Assembly: GCA_002498205.1 (NCBI GenBank)
Contig: DAGQ01000017.1
Span: 16,729-27,428 of the forward strand
Origin: Euryarchaeota archaeon UBA596
GTDB taxonomy: Archaea; Thermoplasmatota; Poseidoniia; Poseidoniales; Poseidoniaceae
Length of the DNA stretch: 10,700 nucleotides
Direction: 5' to 3'
Shown here: positions 1 through 7,338 of the stretch, piece after piece
How the letters are laid out: each line of letters opens with the position of its first letter
How positions within the stretch are numbered: the first letter of the stretch is position 1
Translations under genes and position numbers: made by a program
Notes under the pieces: model-generated
Told to the model about the DNA's origin: nothing
Database searches by the model: none
Seen by the model: the letters and a program-made list of their open reading frames with translations, nothing else

Positions 1-162
1 ATTTTAATTTGGTTTTATATCATTCAGAAATTACATTCATTTGAAAAAGAACTAGTAATGGATGATAAATTGAATGATAATGAAAGAAAAATTCTGATTA
101 AAAAATTGAATGATGATTTAAATTGGTTAGAAACATCAAATGGAGTTGATACTAATGAATAA
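1..162 (+). CDS. C-terminal fragment of an unidentified gene (5' end outside window)
   Basis: An open frame runs from the first base to a TAA at 160-162 and gives 53 residues with no start inside the window that must be used. The visible part begins with a hydrophobic stretch (ILIWFYII), possibly the end of a membrane helix. A charged, probably helical tail follows, rich in Lys, Asp, Asn and Glu (DDKLNDNERKILIKKLNDDL). Its stop codon lies inside the start region of the next gene, an 8-nt overlap, which suggests a shared transcript and coupled translation. The base composition matches the neighbouring genes. I do not recognise the family, and the fragment is too short to assign a function. Confidence 0.6.
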   Translation: MLIWFYIIQKLHSFEKELVMDDKLNDNERKILIKKLNDDLNWLETSNGVDTNE

Positions 163-571
163 TTCAAGATACAGATTAATTGGTTTCATATCATTACCCT
201 TTCTGATACTTTATACCTCTTGGTGGATAATAGGTGAAAGTTTTAATGAATTTATAATTCAAGTAGTAAATTCGGTTTTAACAAATTTACTAATTGTTCT
301 GGGGTTTGCAACATTATGTTCATGGTGGTTTTGTTTGACAAGAGGATCTAAAATAATCATCCCAATCACATTAACTACAACATTTACAATCTTATTTTTA
401 ATTTCATACTATCTATTATCATCTGAAATTTTGAAACCTTCGGGACTAAATACACCTGTCGCAATTCTACTAAATACGAGTCTTGAATCACTAACTCTTT
501 TGTTGTCATTTGTTTTCGTATTACTTATTGGTATCTTAATTACCAATGAACCTAATTTGGAGGAAGAATAA
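155..571 (+). CDS. Small four-helix integral membrane protein, unknown function
   Basis: The product is a 138-residue, very hydrophobic protein with four likely transmembrane segments at about residues 8-27, 35-60, 66-90 and 108-131. It ends in a short acidic tail (NEPNLEEE). I chose the ATG at 155 because GGAG at 142-145 sits 9 nt upstream. An in-frame ATG at 140 has no ribosome binding site and would extend the overlap with the upstream gene. The stop at 569-571 is one base before the elp3 start, so the two are probably co-translated. No catalytic motif, cysteine pair or transporter signature is visible, and I do not recognise the family. Pairing with the upstream membrane-like fragment suggests they may work together, but this is only context. 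Confidence 0.65.
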   Translation: MNNSRYRLIGFISLPFLILYTSWWIIGESFNEFIIQVVNSVLTNLLIVLGFATLCSWWFCLTRGSKIIIPITLTTTFTILFLISYYLLSSEILKPSGLNTPVAILLNTSLESLTLLLSFVFVLLIGILITNEPNLEEE

Positions 572-572
572 T

Positions 573-2261
573 ATGTCAGGAATTAGACTAGAGCCAGGAG
601 ATTTAAGCGAATGGTTAGATGATTTACGCTGTTCAATACTAGATAATCCCCCAAATACGGCTAAAGAATTAGAATTACTCAGGAGAAAAACTGCAAAAAA
701 ACACAAATTGAAAATGCCTCCTGGCGATGCTCAATTGTTTTCAATTCTAGATGATGATTTGAAATTAAAAATTGGAAAATATCTACGCAGAAAACCAACA
801 AGAACTCTATCGGGAGTTGCTCCTGTTGCTATTATGACTTCACCCTATGGATGCCCTCATGGAACTTGTACATACTGCCCTGGAGGTCCCGAATTTGGAA
901 CTGCTCAATCATACACAGGTCATGAACCAGCAGCAAGAAGAGCATCTAGACATGGTTTTGAAGCATCAGCCCAAGTATTAGATCGATTAGGTCAATATTC
1001 GGCAATTGGCCATGATGCATCAAAAATTGATTTGATAATCATGGGAGGGACATTTACTGGAAGAGATTTAGAATATAGAGAAGCATTTATCAAAGGAGCA
1101 TTTGATGCAGCGAATGGAAATATTAGTGAAACACTTCCAGCATCACTAAGATTTAATGAATCTGCATCTAATAGAATAATTGGATTAACAATAGAAACCA
1201 GACCTGATCAATGTTCTTCTGTTGCAATAGATTGGATGCTGGAAAATGGTACAACAAGAGTTGAATTAGGAATTCAATCATTAGATGATGATATTTTAAA
1301 AGACGTCCACAGAGGTCATTCAGTATCTTCAGGTTTTCGTGCAGGTAAACGCTGTAGAGACGCAGGATTAAAGTTAAATCTACATATGATGCCAGGATTA
1401 CCTGGTTCAAATTCAAAAAAAGATTATGACATGCTAATAGAACTAATGCATGATGAGAAATGGAGACCAGACATGTTGAAAATTTATCCTTGCTTAGTCG
1501 TCAAAGGTGCTCAATTAGTTGAAAAGTGGCAAAAGGGAGAATTTAAAGCAATGGATAATGATACCGCAATAAATCTAATCGCAGACGTTATGTGTAAAGC
1601 ACCTCCTTGGTTAAGAATTCAAAGAATTCAAAGAGATATTCCGTCCCATGAAATCATTGCTGGAGTGACCGCAGGGAATCTCAGACAACTTGCCACTCGA
1701 CTAATAGAAAAAGAGGGTAGAAGAAGTGGATGCATAAGAGACAGAGAAATAGGTAGAGTAAAGAATAAACCAAAAGAAAGTGACTTCAGAACAGTCATTC
1801 GTAAATATTCTTCCGCAGAAGGTGAAGAATTATTTATTAGTCAAGAAGCACCGCTATTTCATGAAAATGAAGAAGAATTTGAAGGATTCTTAGGTGGAGT
1901 ACCTCTAACAGAAAATGTTCACAACTGGTCTTCGTCGGATCCATCTGGTGGAGTTATTTCGGGATTCCTTAGAATTAGAAAACCAAGTGAAGATATTTGG
2001 AGAGAAGAAATAACGGAAAATACCGTAATAATTAGAGAAGTGAAAATTTTTGGAACTGCAATTGGTGTTGGTGAACAAAGTGATGAAGCAGCAACACAAC
2101 ATAAGGGCCTTGGAAGTCATTTGATGAAAATAGCTGAACATACCGCTAAAGAACATTGGAATGCAAATAAAGTTCTAGTAACTGCAGGAATTGGAGTAAG
2201 AAAATGGTATAAAACCCTAGGATACGAAAGAATTGGGCCTTGGATGGGCAAAGATTTGTAA
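573..2261 (+). CDS. elp3: Elp3-type tRNA U34 carboxymethyltransferase (radical SAM + GNAT)
   Basis: Elp3 uses a radical SAM domain and an acetyl-CoA-binding GNAT domain to place a carboxymethyl group on C5 of wobble uridine 34 in tRNAs. Archaeal Elp3 does this without the other Elongator subunits. The 562-residue product has the usual length. A basic N-terminal tRNA-binding segment (LLRRKTAKKHKLKMP) is followed by the cluster motif CPHGTCTYCPGG with Cys94, Cys99 and Cys102 (CX4CX2C). Family-typical blocks come next: IIMGGTFTGRDLEYRE, GLTIETRPDQ, RVELGIQSLDDDILKDVHRG, LHMMPGLPG and LKIYPCLVVKGAQL. The C-terminal GNAT domain shows the acetyl-CoA loop QHKGLGS (509-515) and GIGVRKWYKTLGYERIGPWM. 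The ATG at 573 is preceded by GGAGG at 559-563; an ATG at 546 lies inside the upstream gene without such a site. The gene follows the membrane protein by one base. Confidence 0.95.
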   Translation: MSGIRLEPGDLSEWLDDLRCSILDNPPNTAKELELLRRKTAKKHKLKMPPGDAQLFSILDDDLKLKIGKYLRRKPTRTLSGVAPVAIMTSPYGCPHGTCTYCPGGPEFGTAQSYTGHEPAARRASRHGFEASAQVLDRLGQYSAIGHDASKIDLIIMGGTFTGRDLEYREAFIKGAFDAANGNISETLPASLRFNESASNRIIGLTIETRPDQCSSVAIDWMLENGTTRVELGIQSLDDDILKDVHRGHSVSSGFRAGKRCRDAGLKLNLHMMPGLPGSNSKKDYDMLIELMHDEKWRPDMLKIYPCLVVKGAQLVEKWQKGEFKAMDNDTAINLIADVMCKAPPWLRIQRIQRDIPSHEIIAGVTAGNLRQLATRLIEKEGRRSGCIRDREIGRVKNKPKESDFRTVIRKYSSAEGEELFISQEAPLFHENEEEFEGFLGGVPLTENVHNWSSSDPSGGVISGFLRIRKPSEDIWREEITENTVIIREVKIFGTAIGVGEQSDEAATQHKGLGSHLMKIAEHTAKEHWNANKVLVTAGIGVRKWYKTLGYERIGPWMGKDL

Positions 2262-2331
2262 AATTTTAGAACTCCAAAATTGTAAATACTCATATACAGG
2301 TGGTTTGTCGCATCAATTCCAAGGTGGTCAT

Positions 2332-2511
2332 ATGAGTAAGGGTACTCCTTCAATGGGTAAGCGTCAAAAAAGCACCCATTTACGTTGTAGAAGGTGTGGA
2401 AAACATTCCTATCACAAATCAAAAGGGGTATGTGCATCATGCGGATATGGGGCCACTGCTAAAATGAGGAAATACAGTTGGAACAAACGTTCACACCGTC
2501 CAAAAAATTAA
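2332..2511 (+). CDS. rpl37e: 50S ribosomal protein L37e (eL37), zinc-ribbon
   Basis: This is a 59-residue basic protein of the archaeal/eukaryotic large ribosomal subunit. It begins SKGTPSMGKRQKSTHLRCRRCG, typical of eL37. It carries two CXXC knuckles (CRRC and CASC) that bind a structural zinc ion, then the basic RNA-binding tail KMRKYSWNKRSHRPKN. The length is normal. The ATG at 2332 has AGGTGG just upstream (2322-2327) and starts exactly at the conserved N-terminus, so longer in-frame readings from 2233 are rejected. In many archaea this gene sits between an Lsm gene and purF. Here purF follows, but no Lsm gene precedes it; elp3 occupies that side. The presence of eL37 is the clearest sign that the DNA is archaeal. 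Confidence 0.97.
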   Translation: MSKGTPSMGKRQKSTHLRCRRCGKHSYHKSKGVCASCGYGATAKMRKYSWNKRSHRPKN

Positions 2512-2524
2512 ATTTTTATTAAAG
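2512..2524 (+). terminator. Possible T-rich termination tract after rpl37e
   Basis: Immediately after the rpl37e stop the plus strand reads ATTTTTATTAAAG. Archaeal RNA polymerase often terminates at short U-runs without a hairpin, and a five-T run here fits. The local AT richness makes such runs common by chance, so this is a weak call. Confidence 0.25.
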
Positions 2525-2581
2525 AGGGGTTCTGAAAAGAATAAATGCCCTATGCAATAGTAAGCGTAATGAGGCATTCGA

Positions 2582-4105
2582 ATGTGTGGTATTCTTGGTA
2601 TCCTTAGAAATGATGGAGCCGTAAGTAATTTACTTTATGATGGATTATTAGTTTTGCAACATAGAGGGCAAGATGCTGCTGGAATTGTAGTATGTGAAAA
2701 CGAACGTTTGCACTTAAGAAAGGATAATGGGTTAGTCAAAGATGTTTTCCAAAAAGAACATATCCATAGTTTGAAAGGAAATATAGGAATTGGACATGTA
2801 AGGTATCCAACAGCAGGTACTTCTTCTGCTGCTGAAGCACAACCTCTATACGTAAATCATCCATATGGAATATCGCTTGCACATAATGGTAATTTGACAA
2901 ATGCAAAACAATTAGCTAAAGATTTATATTCTAATAATTTAAGACATATAAATACAAATTCAGATTCTGAAATTTTACTAAATATTTTTGCTGATGAATT
3001 AGCAAAAAGACGGAAATTAAAAATTGGTGAGGATTTATATCTCAATGTAGATGATGTTTTCCATGCAATAAGTGGAGTACATAAACGCTGTTCAGGAGGG
3101 TATTCTGTAGTAGGAATCATTGCAGGATATGGATTATTTGCCTTTAGAGACCCCAATGGAATAAGACCCTTAGTTTATGGTTCAATATTAGATAATGAGG
3201 GTCGTTCATGGGGAGTTTCATCAGAAAGTGTTGCATTAAGTTCACTTGGTTTTGAGGCAATTTCTGATGTTGCACCAGGAGAAGCTATTTTTATTGATAA
3301 TGGAGGAAATATGTTTCAAAAACAATGTTCTGAAAAGTCAACATTTTCTCCATGTATTTTTGAATATGTTTACTTTGCAAGACCTGATTCTATAATTGAT
3401 GGGATTTCAGTTCATCAATCAAGATTAAACATGGGAAAAAAGTTAGCCAAACAAATAAAAAATTCTTGGCCTGATCATGATATTGATGTTGTAATTCCAG
3501 TCCCAGATAGTGGAAGGATTTCCGCCATACAACTAGCGAAAGAATTAGGTGTTGATTATAGAGAAGGTTTAGTAAAGAATCGTTATATTGGTAGGACATT
3601 TATAATGCCAGGACAATCTATTAGAAGAGACTCCGTGAGGAAAAAATTGAATACAATAGATCATGAGTTTTCTGGAAAAAAAGTACTATTAGTCGATGAT
3701 TCAATTGTTAGAGGTAATACCTCCAGAAAAATTGTAGAAATGGCTAGAAAATCAGGTGCAAAAAAAGTGTATTTTGCATCTGCAGCCCCTCCAGTTAGAT
3801 TTCAAAATGTATACGGGATAGATATGCCAGCTGTAAGTGAATTTATTGCAACTGGAAATTCAATTGATGAAATTGCAGAAAGCATAGGTGTTGATAAATT
3901 ATTTTACCAAACATTAGATGATTTAATTGATTCAGTAAAATCAGAAGATGGACCTCAAAGATTTGATAATTCTTGTTTTAATGGTAAATATATCACGGGA
4001 GATGTTTCTTCTGAATATTTAGATACTCTAGAAATGAACCGTAATGACGATACAAAACATACAATAAATTCTGATGAATCAATTGGACTTCATAATCAAG
4101 CTTAA
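2582..4105 (+). CDS. purF: Amidophosphoribosyltransferase PurF, E. coli-like type
   Basis: PurF makes 5-phosphoribosylamine from PRPP and glutamine, the committed step of purine synthesis. The 507-residue protein starts MCGILGI, so Cys2 becomes the N-terminal nucleophile of the class II glutaminase domain without a propeptide. RGQDAAG, GIGHVRYPTAG and LAHNGNLTNA complete that domain. The phosphoribosyltransferase half has the PRPP loop VLLVDDSIVRGNTS at 368-381. Cys258 in CIFEYVYFARPDS is conserved, but the cysteine-rich C-terminus of the iron-sulfur (Bacillus-type) enzymes is absent; only Cys465 in SCFNGKY remains. The tail YLDTLEMNRNDD and AAPPVRFQNVYGIDMP closely resemble the proteobacterial enzyme as I remember it. 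GAGG at 2571-2574 lies 7 nt before the start. The gene follows rpl37e and precedes the propeller/PKD gene by 45 nt. Confidence 0.97.
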   Translation: MCGILGILRNDGAVSNLLYDGLLVLQHRGQDAAGIVVCENERLHLRKDNGLVKDVFQKEHIHSLKGNIGIGHVRYPTAGTSSAAEAQPLYVNHPYGISLAHNGNLTNAKQLAKDLYSNNLRHINTNSDSEILLNIFADELAKRRKLKIGEDLYLNVDDVFHAISGVHKRCSGGYSVVGIIAGYGLFAFRDPNGIRPLVYGSILDNEGRSWGVSSESVALSSLGFEAISDVAPGEAIFIDNGGNMFQKQCSEKSTFSPCIFEYVYFARPDSIIDGISVHQSRLNMGKKLAKQIKNSWPDHDIDVVIPVPDSGRISAIQLAKELGVDYREGLVKNRYIGRTFIMPGQSIRRDSVRKKLNTIDHEFSGKKVLLVDDSIVRGNTSRKIVEMARKSGAKKVYFASAAPPVRFQNVYGIDMPAVSEFIATGNSIDEIAESIGVDKLFYQTLDDLIDSVKSEDGPQRFDNSCFNGKYITGDVSSEYLDTLEMNRNDDTKHTINSDESIGLHNQA

Positions 4106-4150
4106 TCGATAGGCTCTTAGGTTTAATAGTGAATTGAGTGTTGAGAACGA

Positions 4151-5710
4151 ATGCCATTGATTATCCAGCCCCTCGGTAAAGAATCTGTGGATTCTGAAAT
4201 CGCAAATATTGCACTTAGTAATGATGGGGAATTCGTTACATGGTCTACGTACAACGGTTTATTATATGTTTTATCAAGAGAAAATAATCAAAAAAGAGAG
4301 TTACAACTTGATAGTTTCGCTAATAATTTAGGATTTATTTCCCGAGAATTATTTGTTGTGGGTCAAGAAGAAGGAAATGTTATTTGTTTTTCAACAAGTT
4401 TTGAAAAAGTTTGGGAAATTTCTTGCCCTGGTGGGTGTGAATTAATTAAATGTACAAAAAATGGAGATTTAATTGCATTAATTGATGGAACAAATTCACT
4501 AAGATTAATTAACTCACAAGGTGAATTATTAAGTAAATTTTCTGATAATGAACTCATAGGGTTAACAATTAATGAAAACGGTTCAGCAATCTCTTGCTGG
4601 GACGATGAAGGTAATTTATTTGTATTAAATAGAAATGGAACTATTATTTTTAAGAGAAAAATAAATTCAGATGTAGGTGAAAGAATTATAACGGCAAAAT
4701 ATACTCAGAATGGTATCTTATTGGTAAGTAAAGAATCCTTAGATATTCCTGATGAAGGTGAACAACATGAATTAGAATTTTGGAATCCTCTCGGTCAAAA
4801 GATTAGAACTATTGGATTCAATTCTAAATGCGTAACATTAGCAATAAATAAAAATTTAATTTGGGCTGGTTTATTCTCGGGAGAGGTTTTTGTAATTGAC
4901 GATAATAATAAAAAATTAATTTGGAAATCTGAATATTCAATATCTTCATTAATTGCAATTAATAATGATGTTTTAGTTGCATCTTGGTTTTATTTATTTA
5001 AAATTAGTAAAGAAACAAGCGATTCTTTTTGGCAATATGAACATAGTGGAATTATTGATTTTTTTAAAATGGATTCAGATGGAAATATTGCAATATTAGC
5101 AGGAAATGATAGAAATGATTACACAAACCCTTCTCCTTTGATAATTTTAAATCCCAATGCAACTCCTATTTGGGAAGAGGAAAGTGACGATGAATTTCAA
5201 GAAGAAGAAATTTTAGAAGTAGAACATACAGATATTTATGATAATTCTGATGATGACTTAAAAGATTTATTAGGAGATGATTTTGAACAATATCAATCTA
5301 AAAATGACATGGGAGAAATATCTTCAATGGATGATTTAATGGCTGCTTTTGATGAAGAACTCTCATTAGAACCTAAAATAGATGAGAGTAAAGAAGAGGA
5401 ATCGTTAATCGAGCATCTTCTCTCTGCTGATGAAAAAAGAAATCAACCACCCATTTGTAATGCTGGAAATGATCAAGTTCTTGAATCTGGGGATGATGGA
5501 AGTTGCACTGTAATTTTAGATGGTAGTTCTTCACATGATCCTGATGGATATATACGTACTTGGAATTGGACTAGTGAAGACGGTAGGACTTTGTCCTCTG
5601 GACCAAAATTAAAATTAAGATTACCAGTAGGAAATCATAGATTTACTTTAACTGTTGCAGATGATGATGGGGCAATGTCATCAGATAGTGTTAGTATTGT
5701 TATCCGATAA
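4151..5710 (+). CDS. Cytoplasmic beta-propeller protein with acidic linker and C-terminal PKD domain
   Basis: This 519-residue protein has three parts. Residues 1 to about 338 consist of repeated beta-strand units such as ISRELFVVGQEEGNVICFS and NLIWAGLFSGEVFVID. Their tryptophans and GxVxxxD turns fit a WD40/PQQ-like propeller. Residues about 340-430 form a very acidic, probably disordered linker. It carries three short amphipathic segments: DDDLKDLLGDDF (367-378), MDDLMAAFDEEL (393-404) and SLIEHLLSADE (418-428). Residues about 431-519 are a PKD/Ig-like domain (PPICNAGNDQ, LDGSSSHDPDGYIRTWNW, TLTVADDDGAMSSDSVSI). No signal peptide or membrane helix is visible, so the protein is predicted to stay in the cell, which is unusual for a PKD protein. 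No strong ribosome binding site precedes the ATG at 4151. The function is unknown; a scaffold or protein-binding role is inferred from the architecture. Confidence 0.8.
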   Translation: MPLIIQPLGKESVDSEIANIALSNDGEFVTWSTYNGLLYVLSRENNQKRELQLDSFANNLGFISRELFVVGQEEGNVICFSTSFEKVWEISCPGGCELIKCTKNGDLIALIDGTNSLRLINSQGELLSKFSDNELIGLTINENGSAISCWDDEGNLFVLNRNGTIIFKRKINSDVGERIITAKYTQNGILLVSKESLDIPDEGEQHELEFWNPLGQKIRTIGFNSKCVTLAINKNLIWAGLFSGEVFVIDDNNKKLIWKSEYSISSLIAINNDVLVASWFYLFKISKETSDSFWQYEHSGIIDFFKMDSDGNIAILAGNDRNDYTNPSPLIILNPNATPIWEEESDDEFQEEEILEVEHTDIYDNSDDDLKDLLGDDFEQYQSKNDMGEISSMDDLMAAFDEELSLEPKIDESKEEESLIEHLLSADEKRNQPPICNAGNDQVLESGDDGSCTVILDGSSSHDPDGYIRTWNWTSEDGRTLSSGPKLKLRLPVGNHRFTLTVADDDGAMSSDSVSIVIR

Positions 5711-6379
5711 GGGTGGAATAATTCTATTCAACCATTCACCAATATCAGATATTTCTTCATTACAAACTTCGTGACCCATTTGATATTCATACCAATTGAT
5801 TTTAATAGATTTAGATTCTAATAATTCATGAGTATATAGTCCAGAAAAATAAGGAACTACCATATCAAATCTACCGTGTGCTTGAAAAATAGGGATTGTT
5901 GTATTTTTTAATTCTGACTCAAATTTTTCCCGAACAGGTAAGTAGCAAGATAATGCAACTACTCCTGCAAGATTATATTTAGAACGTAATGAAAGATGTA
6001 AAGCAAGTGCACCTCCTTGTGAAAAACCTGCAATCACAATCCGATCTTCTGGGGTTCCATTTTCTATTTCATTTTCAATTAATTTTTCAACTAATTTAGT
6101 TGAATGAATTACATCATCAGAAGACTCTCTAGGGGCGTCTCTAGCACCCGGATCCATAGAAAGAATATCGTACCAAGCAGGCATCCACATACCTCCATTA
6201 ATTGTTACACTCATTGAAGGTGCATGAGGAAGAATATATCTCCGACCTGGAGATGATAATATCTTTGCAACAGGCGCAAAATCATGGCCATCTGCACCTA
6301 AACCATGTAACCAAATCACTACTGCATCACACGTTTCCGAATCTGATCCAACTTCTACAAAAGTTAAAACATCAGCCAT
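5681..6379 (-). CDS. Alpha/beta hydrolase, phospholipase/carboxylesterase family
   Basis: This is a 232-residue serine hydrolase of the Abhydrolase_2 (phospholipase/carboxylesterase) family, which cleaves short acyl esters or thioesters. The oxyanion region is IWLHGLGADGHDF (about 22-34). The nucleophile elbow is GFSQGG with Ser120. The acid is Asp172 in HGRFDMVVP and the base is His203 in QMGHEVC, so the triad is complete and the length normal. There is no signal peptide, so it should be cytoplasmic. The start lies 11 nt after the etfA stop, with a GTGAT element before it, which makes it the third gene of the etf operon. Its last ten codons overlap the 3' end of the convergent propeller/PKD gene by 30 nt. 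The substrate cannot be read from the sequence. The etf neighbours suggest, but do not prove, acyl-ester metabolism. Confidence 0.9.
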   Translation of the reverse strand: MADVLTFVEVGSDSETCDAVVIWLHGLGADGHDFAPVAKILSSPGRRYILPHAPSMSVTINGGMWMPAWYDILSMDPGARDAPRESSDDVIHSTKLVEKLIENEIENGTPEDRIVIAGFSQGGALALHLSLRSKYNLAGVVALSCYLPVREKFESELKNTTIPIFQAHGRFDMVVPYFSGLYTHELLESKSIKINWYEYQMGHEVCNEEISDIGEWLNRIIPPLSDNNTNTI

Positions 6380-6390
6380 TAATAATCACA

Positions 6391-7326
6391 TTATCCAAGT
6401 AATGCACCTAATTCTTGCTCTAAGATAGGAAGAGCTTCTTCCCAAGTTGCTATAATCCCATAATCTGCGTGTCTGAAAATTGGAGCGGTTCCATCTTTAT
6501 TAATTGCAACAATATATTTGCTCGTCCTCATACCAGCTAAATGTTGAATTGCACCAGAAATTCCTACTGCAATATACAAACTGGGATTCACTGTTTTACC
6601 TGTTTGACCAACCTGCATACTATGTGGAATTTCATCCCAAGTATCAACTGCTGCTCGACTTGCACCTACAGCCGCACCCAATTTATCTGCAATCCCATAC
6701 AATTTGTCAAAGTTTGAAGGTGAACCCATTCCTCTTCCACCTGATATTATTATATCTGCTTCTGAAACATCAAGTCTTTCACTTGCTTTTGCAACCATTT
6801 CTTTCAAACTTGCTCTTAAATTTGAAGAAGTATTTACATTTGATATTGATGCATTACCACCTTTTCCGGTAGGTTTGAAAATATTAGAACGAATTGTCAT
6901 TACTGATGGACCATTTAATACAACTGTTTGATGCGCTTTACCTGAATAAATAGGGTGCGTAATATTTTGTCCATCGATTTTAATTACATCTTGTATTATT
7001 GTTGAATTTCTTGATACTGCTAATCTAGCAGCTAACTCTTTACCTATTGCAGATGATGAAGTTAACAGATGCCCTTCTGGGGCGATAGAAGATATTGCCT
7101 CACACCACGCCGCTGAATCAAAATTTGCAAAACAATCATCTTGTAATGCAATTACGCTTCTAATTCCTTCATAGGTTGATGCTATACCTGCTGCTGATTC
7201 TGGTGAAGTTCCTGGAACAATTAATGTTAAACTATCACCTAAAGATGATGCTGCAGAAACTATCTCTGCTGTAGATTCTTTCAATGTATTGTTTATTACT
7301 TCTGCTAAAATTATTATTTCACTCAT
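6391..7326 (-). CDS. etfA: Electron transfer flavoprotein alpha subunit
   Basis: EtfA pairs with EtfB to form the FAD-containing heterodimer that takes electrons from acyl-CoA and other flavin dehydrogenases and passes them to ETF:quinone oxidoreductase. The 311-residue protein has a normal N-terminal domain (SEIIILAEV, about 1-185). The C-terminal FAD domain follows: ISGGRGMGSPSNF (194-206), VGASRAAVD (220-228), MQVGQTGKTVNPSLYIAVG (237-255), GISGAIQHLAGM (255-266) and IVAINKDGTAPIF. The VGQTGK and ISGAIQH blocks match the classic respiratory-type ETF. No bifurcation partner genes are visible. The start codon follows GAGGTGA, which overlaps the etfB stop, so translation is probably coupled. 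I see no damage or truncation. Confidence 0.97.
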   Translation of the reverse strand: MSEIIILAEVINNTLKESTAEIVSAASSLGDSLTLIVPGTSPESAAGIASTYEGIRSVIALQDDCFANFDSAAWCEAISSIAPEGHLLTSSSAIGKELAARLAVSRNSTIIQDVIKIDGQNITHPIYSGKAHQTVVLNGPSVMTIRSNIFKPTGKGGNASISNVNTSSNLRASLKEMVAKASERLDVSEADIIISGGRGMGSPSNFDKLYGIADKLGAAVGASRAAVDTWDEIPHSMQVGQTGKTVNPSLYIAVGISGAIQHLAGMRTSKYIVAINKDGTAPIFRHADYGIIATWEEALPILEQELGALLG

Positions 7327-7329
7327 AGT

Positions 7330-7338
7330 TTCACCTCA
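7330..7338 (-). promoter_or_regulatory. Strong ribosome binding site of etfA overlapping the etfB stop
   Basis: Read on the minus strand, the junction is TTTGAGGTGAAACTATG. The etfB stop TGA is the beginning of GAGGTGA, a seven-base match to the archaeal anti-Shine-Dalgarno complement, placed a few bases before the etfA ATG at 7326. This fixes the etfA start and points to coupled, near equimolar synthesis of the two subunits, as a heterodimer needs. Confidence 0.75.

Noticed and set aside
1..162. Resemblance of the charged helical tail (LNDNERKILIKKLNDDLNWLE) to the lid region of Hsp70/DnaK
   Set aside because: The similarity is limited to generic amphipathic helix composition, and the preceding residues look like a membrane segment, which does not fit DnaK.
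2262..2281. Inverted repeat AATTTT...AAAATT after elp3, possible terminator
   Set aside because: The six-base stem is only A/T with an eight-base loop, which is expected by chance in this AT-rich DNA.
2278..2296. AT-rich TATA-like stretch (TGTAAATACTCATATA) before rpl37e
   Set aside because: It could be a promoter about 40-50 nt before the start, but there is no clear BRE and the match to the TATA consensus is poor, so I did not list it as a feature.
2545..2607. A 20-codon upstream reading frame (MPYAIVSVMRHS...) overlapping the purF start, possibly a leader peptide
   Set aside because: The nearest purine-rich site (2524-2530) is 14 nt away, which is too far. The peptide has no purine-related or attenuation feature, and purF has its own well-placed GAGG. 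Chance is the simpler explanation.
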